DNA from: Candidatus Zixiibacteriota bacterium
Lineage (GTDB): Bacteria; Zixibacteria; MSB-5A5; GN15; FEB-12
Direction of reading: 5' to 3'
DNA: 64,000 nucleotides
Assembly: GCA_035380245.1 (NCBI GenBank)
Contig: DAOSXA010000003.1
Span: 496,001-560,000, forward strand
The notes beneath the pieces are model-generated. The model did no database searches, was not told the origin of the DNA, and worked only from the letters and a program-made list of their open reading frames with translations. Made by a program: the position numbers and the translations under genes. Positions 60,201 through 64,000 of this stretch are shown here, piece by piece. Every line of letters begins with the position of its first letter. Positions within the stretch are counted from its first letter, which is position 1.

Positions 60201-60771
60201 TGCTGCGGATACTGTCGGCATAGGTGGTGAAATGGTGAATGAAATTAAGATCGGTGTTGTTTATCAACGCCCGGGTACCGCTGTAGGTCAGAAGACGTGA
60301 TCCGAATTCGCTTGAACTGTAGGGCTGATAGGAACCGAAATCGGTAGTGGTGTAGTCATAAGAATGCCAGTACATAGCCGTGGAGTCATGTCCATCGGCT
60401 TCCATAAGCGGCCCGACGAATTCATTCACCGGATCCAACAGGGCTGAAGCGGCGTAAGGATCGTTGAAGTTCAGGTAAACATAGAACTCCATATCCTGAT
60501 CGTGCGCGTACAGGTCGTTGTATTTCTCCGCATACTGCCAGCCATAGGACAGATCGGCCACCAGGACTTCATACCGTCCGGCAATGATCGAGTCCAATTC
60601 ATCGGACATAGCGGTTGAACCATAATCGAAGTTGAAATAGTTCACACTCGGAGTCAGGTCCGGATCGGCTGATGCAGAGAAGGCCGCTGTTAAGGTCAAG
60701 ACTGCCGCGATAAGAAATGATTGCCAATATCGGGCAGGTCTGGTCCTGATTCTAATTTTAGTGCTGATCAT
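57244..60771 (-). CDS. large secreted glycosidase-like protein with FN3 repeats and FlgD-like sorting domain
   Basis: 1175 residues from ATG 60771 (GGGGA upstream). Signal peptide near residues 15-35 (SFLIAAVLTLTAAFSASADP). Residues 40-560 resemble a TIM-barrel putative glycoside hydrolase (VLVADLSYGW, EIAGLWFDNM, LKVCINALTWAYGD), but I cannot name a family or catalytic residues. Four to five FN3-like repeats follow (SPNDGSAVSTLHPQL, SPANEDTLSAYQPNL, SPANGETTAVTSPTL, LPTNGAIVSGEPIQL). The last roughly 75 residues are a FlgD-Ig-like domain (WVWDGTNQSGHKVASGVYLW), used as a C-terminal sorting tag in FCB-group bacteria. Probably cell-surface or secreted. Confidence 0.82.
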   Translation of the reverse strand: MISTKIRIRTRPARYWQSFLIAAVLTLTAAFSASADPDLTPSVNYFNFDYGSTAMSDELDSIIAGRYEVLVADLSYGWQYAEKYNDLYAHDQDMEFYVYLNFNDPYAASALLDPVNEFVGPLMEADGHDSTAMYWHSYDYTTTDFGSYQPYSSSEFGSRLLTYSGTRALINNTDLNFIHHFTTYADSIRSKHTGTRNYEIAGLWFDNMSVPQTCGVTTSTSGRHIYEAALGGPDAQYGGWTISAWQRAFRDTVLVKYMAILGDSLENRLGLKVCINALTWAYGDEDDYAAGLQWAYFDGSLVKPVHREYEFGVSPHDHNQQLLYPGPNNSATSINPAVDGASYNPVSIYAGQVDCSREGVENWFNPGHGFLEYSFREYWYDCLVTYFLWRSATSFVSFANVPETRLGVLNWLDGGASDGKCVAAGMPGDSCYWIGALGVRIGRDGADPAWDNDVIDWYAASVECDECTITAGQGKDDVSQNWVVFRRTWNGDDGYRYMILMRPAGRWQTTFAGSHSPDIPLLDGPWQQLSPDGEWGSAVSSVSFQNGCGGIFRASADDCANPPSVPTLSSPNDGSAVSTLHPQLCINNSTPADGCSDAHTYTYEIYYDLTLTAPVDNPVTTSEGTETSCYTPMTALPSGHCLWWRVRCSNGTASSNWAGPFSFLTPNSAPPAPTPVSPANEDTLSAYQPNLVVNAVTDPDGTDVVYQFEISKFSDFSALAGSGVVTDSDGQATWQVGTALDNNSIYYWRARAYDGIDYSAYSSPRWFYVEVGGNTPPSPPTGYSPANGETTAVTSPTLTVNNGSDQDGNSLTYGFELYAADSTTMLWNTSGVAEGSLRTSTTVSLTLVTGLDYVWRANCHDGIIASDWSNWYRFSLSETAPPDEPPGTPVNRLPTNGAIVSGEPIQLEIDNSLDPDGDPVFYDFRIYYDAALTIVSEEIENIAEGNDGTSAICSFVPEHNHTYYWRVLAHDEDGWSPPSNQTNFKYVSLSVNVDEDAASPSSPPSGAVIHTDRPILKVNNVQNEIDNLYYFDISTDSSFVTPVISSEAVPEQLGDVTEWQVPERLEAQQLYYWRAKADEMAYGPLATFTITDVIFASPIPVHFAQGEVLTFHLPAEPVELLITTALSGETVEHRNGLTGEWVWDGTNQSGHKVASGVYLWTIVGTDYEGKIVVKP

Positions 60772-60802
60772 TATCAGTCCCCACAGATTACTATTTTATG
60801 GC

Positions 60803-60838
60803 TGTGAAGGGTCCCCTCATATATATCGATCCTTCACA
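60803..60838. promoter_or_regulatory. inverted repeat in the leader of the large secreted protein gene
   Basis: TGTGAAGG and CCTTCACA are perfect eight-base arms separated by 20 bases, lying between a predicted promoter and the gene start. They could be an operator or an mRNA stem-loop. Confidence 0.35.
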
Positions 60839-60847
60839 TACCCCTGT

Positions 60848-60876
60848 TTTATACCTTGTTGGCCTCTGCAATACAA
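60848..60876 (-). promoter_or_regulatory. possible sigma-70-type promoter of the large secreted protein gene
   Basis: Minus strand: TTGTAT (4 of 6), a 17-base spacer, TATAAA (5 of 6), about 70 bases before the ATG. Confidence 0.4.
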
Positions 60877-61175
60877 CAAAAACCATACCTTTCGGCTTAT
60901 ATCGGCACTTTACCGCTAACCGGCCATTGGTCAACTCATTAGAGATTCGCCACGGAAGCCGGTTATTGGCCCGGTTGTTCAAGAAACGATCAGAGTTGTA
61001 TTGTTCGATGAGGTGTCGCTCGTAAGGCGATGTATGTCATGCTGATATGTGGCATGATTAAAGTTTGGCTTGATGTCGTTCGAATTGTGCAGGATCAAGG
61101 CAAGCATTCCCTGATTCTCCAGGAGAGTTACTCCCTCTATATGAAGTTCATGGCACTTACTGTTTACAGGCAATA
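60877..61175. other. intergenic stretch without recognised gene
   Basis: Together with the leader at 60772-60876 this is about 400 bases between the large secreted protein gene and the glycosyltransferase gene. Short open frames are present on both strands, but none has a convincing ribosome site or a recognisable product. I see no tRNA-like fold. Confidence 0.5.
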
Positions 61176-62303
61176 CTAAGGATCAATCAGTCGCCGATAG
61201 AGGTTTTCCCACTGAGCCATAACGGGCTGCAATGAAAATCGCTCGCAGGCGCTTGCCCGAGCTGTTGCTCCCACCTGTTTACGAAGGTCAGGGTTGGTGA
61301 TAAGTCGTTCGGCAATGGCACCGAACTGCTCGTGGTGACCCGGTTCGTAAAGGAAGCCCAACGAATCGGAGGTGAGCAATTCCCGGTTGCCGCCGACGTT
61401 CGAGGCAATCGATGGCCGAGCGCAAGTCATATATTCCATCAATGAATTCGAAAGACTTTCGCCGTGAGAACAGAGAACGGCAATATCGAAGGCATACAGG
61501 TCGCGTTCGACCGCAGTTGAGGAACCGGGCAACAGGAATCTTCCGCTGAGGTTTTTCACCTGGATCATCTGTTCCAGGTCTGGTCGGAGATCTCCTTCGC
61601 CTAACACCACGAAATAAAGATCATCGTGTTTTTTGATCAACGGTTCCGCCGCTTCGATCAGGAAAGGGATATTTTTCACCGGCCTGAGATTGGCCACAGC
61701 GCCGATAACGATGGCGTTGACTGGGACACCCCATTTCCGACGTATAGTTGTGATTTGCTCCGGCGATGGAGGTGAAAAACGTTCGATATCGATTGCGTTG
61801 GGCACAACGCTGACCCGGTTCGGGGCAACCCGCTCGACCCTGATCGTTTCCTCGGCTACGGCCCGGGAGTTGGCGACGTAATGGGTGGTACGCTTGCTCA
61901 GCCACCTGAATATCCGCACCATTTTGGGACTGTGCCAATACCCGGCTCCGACACTCCGCCGTCCTGCTATGGTTGCTTTTACTCCGGCCTTCCTGCTGCA
62001 GAGAGCCGCGAACATATTGCTGTCGATAAAAAATGACTGGAGCAGGTCGATCCGGTTATTCCGGCAGTATTCGGCAAAGCGGTTTCGGGCGCGAATGAAG
62101 CCGGGCGAAACGATAGAGCTGATCCCCACGTTGAAATAGGCGCAGGGAAGTTTATTCCGGTTAAGCCATTCGCTTTCACGTAAGGTGATCAGGTGTGGCT
62201 CGAATTCGGCGCGATCCAGATGAGCCAGGATTTTGAGCAGTTGATTTTCACTGCCGGCTCGCGGTGAGACGATTGTGTCAATGACGTAAGCGATCTTTAT
62301 CAT
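61176..62303 (-). CDS. glycosyltransferase family 4 protein
   Basis: 375 residues from ATG 62303, overlapping the stop of the upstream glycosyltransferase gene (ATGA) with GGAG ten bases before. The GT-B fold is evident: N-terminal SPRAGSENQLLKILAHL (Rossmann loop), the linking VVPNAIDIERF and the C-terminal donor site VLCSHGESLSNSLMEYMTC with the E-x7-E-type motif. It transfers a nucleotide-activated sugar, probably in a surface polysaccharide. Terminator not seen. Confidence 0.92.
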   Translation of the reverse strand: MIKIAYVIDTIVSPRAGSENQLLKILAHLDRAEFEPHLITLRESEWLNRNKLPCAYFNVGISSIVSPGFIRARNRFAEYCRNNRIDLLQSFFIDSNMFAALCSRKAGVKATIAGRRSVGAGYWHSPKMVRIFRWLSKRTTHYVANSRAVAEETIRVERVAPNRVSVVPNAIDIERFSPPSPEQITTIRRKWGVPVNAIVIGAVANLRPVKNIPFLIEAAEPLIKKHDDLYFVVLGEGDLRPDLEQMIQVKNLSGRFLLPGSSTAVERDLYAFDIAVLCSHGESLSNSLMEYMTCARPSIASNVGGNRELLTSDSLGFLYEPGHHEQFGAIAERLITNPDLRKQVGATARASACERFSLQPVMAQWENLYRRLIDP

Positions 62304-63415
62304 TGAAGCATCTCCCGGTACAGAGCTGTCCATTCGGCTGTTTGTCTTTCGACTGAAAACCGCTCGCGAATATACTTGCCGGCCGCTTTGGCCAGATCAG
62401 TACGCAGCCGTTTGTCCTCAGCCAGTTTAATCAAGGCTCGACTCAGCACCTCCGGTTGACCGTATTCGATCAGGATACCGGTTTGATCCGGAAGAATCAA
62501 TTTCGGTACATCTCCGACAGCCGTTGCTATGACCGGAAGACCTACCGCCATTGCTTCCATGACAATGTTAGGGAGTCCTTCGGAGCGGGAAGGATTGACC
62601 AGAATATCGGCGCCCTTAAGGCAAGGGGTGAAATTCTTCTCAAAGCCGGGGAAAGTGATCCTCCCGGCAATGCCCAATTGCAGGGATAAGTCTTTCATTT
62701 CCTGGAGATCGGGGCCGTTACCGAAAAGAATCAGATGCAGGTGAGGCACGGTGTGACATGCGGTTACGGCTTCTTCAATCAGATATCTTTGCCCCTTTTC
62801 GGAACTGAAGCGACCGGCGGCGACGGCGATTATGGAGTCGTCGCTCAGGTTGAACCGCTTCCGGAGATCGACCGGTTGCTGGGAAGCATGGAATTCGGCA
62901 TCTATGGCGTTTTGGATCACGACTATTTTGTTTTCGGGGATACCCGACCGAAGCATCTGCTCCTTCAGATCATGCGACACCGCCACGATTTTATCGGCAG
63001 CGCGAATCAGTTTACGATCGATGGCGTTGAAGAAAGAGACCTTCAGATTTTCGGAAGTCCCGCCGCGTGAAACCGCAAGCCAACGCACTCCCGGTCGTAA
63101 CCGGGCAAAACGGGTGATGAAACGTGTCCTGTAGTCGTGGGTACAGACGATGTCAAAATTGTTTTCATCCACGAATCGGCGCAGAAGACCAAAGGCGCTA
63201 ATATCGTAAGAACTCGAGGTCGGCAGATGGGCAACTTTTATCCCCGCTCCGGCTAATTCATCGAGGAACGCCGGTCGTTGTCCTGCCTCGGAAAAAGCCG
63301 CCACGGTCAATTCGAAATCGGAGTCAGCCATGCTTTGGGCGTGCTGTCGCAACTGCCGTTCCGGTCCGCCGAAGAAACTCCCCGCACGCAGATGCAGAAC
63401 CCGGTGTTTAGTCAT
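62300..63415 (-). CDS. glycosyltransferase family 4 protein
   Basis: 371 residues. GT-B fold with FFGGPERQLRQHAQSMA, the inter-domain VIQNAIDAEF and the donor site LVNPSRSEGLPNIVMEAMAV (EGLPNxxxEA). A paralogue of the adjacent 61176-62303 gene. Both overlap their neighbours (four and eight bases), so the three glycosyltransferases form an operon that continues beyond the window. Function in an exopolysaccharide or glycan pathway is inferred. Confidence 0.93.
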   Translation of the reverse strand: MTKHRVLHLRAGSFFGGPERQLRQHAQSMADSDFELTVAAFSEAGQRPAFLDELAGAGIKVAHLPTSSSYDISAFGLLRRFVDENNFDIVCTHDYRTRFITRFARLRPGVRWLAVSRGGTSENLKVSFFNAIDRKLIRAADKIVAVSHDLKEQMLRSGIPENKIVVIQNAIDAEFHASQQPVDLRKRFNLSDDSIIAVAAGRFSSEKGQRYLIEEAVTACHTVPHLHLILFGNGPDLQEMKDLSLQLGIAGRITFPGFEKNFTPCLKGADILVNPSRSEGLPNIVMEAMAVGLPVIATAVGDVPKLILPDQTGILIEYGQPEVLSRALIKLAEDKRLRTDLAKAAGKYIRERFSVERQTAEWTALYREMLQ

Positions 63416-64000
63416 CGGCGTCGGATTTCCTTTCCGTGCGCTCCCAGGATGATTTGCGTAATCCCAGCAGCGATTTTAATTGCACGCCGATGAACCAGAA
63501 GCCGTAAGCGGGTGCTGCGGCGATTGCCCGCAAGGCCCGTGAGCGGTCTTCCATAAGAAATGCCCCAAGCAACAGATACACTATCAAGGCTATCATAGCA
63601 GCCAGATTGATCCCGGCGAGGAGCCATCCGAGGGGTTTCGTTAAGACCAGTGACAACAGCATCAAAACAAAAGCTAGATAGATCATGAGGGGGCGGCTAA
63701 GCAGCAGTAATGCTCCGGCCAGTTCGATAAGTTTGGGGCGGAAGGCCAACCCTCGCAGGAACAGCGCCGGGAAATGGTCGGCAATGAGAGCGAACGTTCC
63801 TGAGGCCCAGCGCTTTTTCTGGGTCGCTGCTTGATCGTAGTCGACAGTGGCGGTGCTGTAGACCGAAGTGGCCGCGGTAAAAGCTACTTGTTGTCCGGCC
63901 AGAATGATCTTGACCGCATAATCGACATCTTCGGTTATGGAATGAGAATCCCACGGCAGGCGGGCCAGCATCTTCGAGCGAAGCGCCATGCCTGTTCCTC
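63408..64000 (-). CDS. membrane glycosyltransferase family 2, C-terminal part (start outside window)
   Basis: The frame is open to the window edge, so the N-terminus is missing; the visible part has about 195 residues. It contains the family-2 processive motifs SITEDVDYAVKI (acceptor Asp region) and QKKRWASG (Q-x-x-RW), followed by four membrane helices (IELAGALLLLSRPLMIYLAF and others) and a basic tail. This resembles cellulose-synthase-like or NdvC/PgaC-type synthases. It overlaps the GT4 gene by eight bases. The residues at the edge (GTGMALRSK) support that the real start lies further upstream. Confidence 0.9.
   Translation of the reverse strand, partial: GTGMALRSKMLARLPWDSHSITEDVDYAVKIILAGQQVAFTAATSVYSTATVDYDQAATQKKRWASGTFALIADHFPALFLRGLAFRPKLIELAGALLLLSRPLMIYLAFVLMLLSLVLTKPLGWLLAGINLAAMIALIVYLLLGAFLMEDRSRALRAIAAAPAYGFWFIGVQLKSLLGLRKSSWERTERKSDADD

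Noticed and set aside
60877..61175. Short frames in the region between the secreted protein and the glycosyltransferases as small genes
   Set aside because: None has a ribosome site, a recognisable motif, or an arrangement suggesting translation.
1..64000. tRNA, rRNA, CRISPR, insertion sequence, prophage or attachment sites
   Set aside because: I looked through the gaps between genes and saw none. A dedicated RNA search would be needed to exclude small RNAs.

Overview
The window is about 64 kb of gene-dense bacterial chromosome with moderate GC. It probably comes from the FCB group, most likely a Zixibacteria-like lineage. The clues are a secreted subtilase ending in a dockerin-like tandem (two copies of an ISDLVYLV-type repeat), a large secreted protein ending in a FlgD-like sorting domain (WDGTNQSG...ASGVYLW), an iron-sulfur PurF with a propeptide, a VorB-type 2-oxoacid:ferredoxin oxidoreductase, and short-form citryl-CoA lyase. 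This placement is inference from domain style; no ribosomal marker is present. I see no tRNA, rRNA, CRISPR array, insertion sequence or prophage.

Layout. 1-12488 (+): the end of nuoD, then nuoE-F-G-H-I-J-K-L-M-N of respiratory complex I, closed by a hairpin terminator. 12569-16900 (-): a dockerin-bearing subtilase and purF. 17181-19159: a GAF/H-box protein without an ATPase domain (+) and a DAO-family FAD oxidoreductase (-). 19330-23853 (+): a ClC-CBS channel, a fused PqqD-like/M50 protease/HlyD protein, then a compact unit (promoter, ribosome site, 24-residue peptide, terminator). 23852-37808 (-): a signalling island with STAS, RsbW-like kinase and SpoIIE phosphatase (partner switching), a Nudix hydrolase, an NtrY/NtrX-like pair, a bactofilin-repeat/outer-membrane barrel chimera, a DUF4390-like protein, a GAF-PAS histidine kinase and a Ser/Thr kinase with TPRs. 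38096-45085 (-): a tight operon joining a four-subunit VorB-type 2-oxoacid:ferredoxin oxidoreductase to a NuoE/NuoF/NuoG-like diaphorase and a polyferredoxin, headed by a P-loop ATPase. 45300-50522: a lipoprotein, citryl-CoA lyase, a DUF5684-like membrane protein, an M24 peptidase, an FN3 lipoprotein and a homocysteine S-methyltransferase. 50760-55662 (+): a NadE / AsnB / acyl-carrier protein / hexapeptide acyltransferase / SGNH hydrolase group. 55752-64000 (-): rarA, the large secreted sorting-domain protein, and glycosyltransferases running off the end.

How it works together. The window combines NADH respiration (complex I) with ferredoxin metabolism. The VOR/diaphorase operon would pass electrons from 2-oxoacid oxidation through ferredoxin to NAD(P)H, possibly by flavin-based bifurcation, and complex I could then use the NADH. 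Two loci look least described: the M50-HlyD protein with its adjacent 24-residue LEARVAP peptide (a candidate peptide maturation/export system), and the NadE-AsnB-ACP-acyltransferase-SGNH group (a candidate envelope or small-molecule amidation/acylation pathway). Two sigma-54-like promoter matches, one directly downstream of an NtrC-type activator gene, suggest part of the signalling network is sigma-54 controlled.
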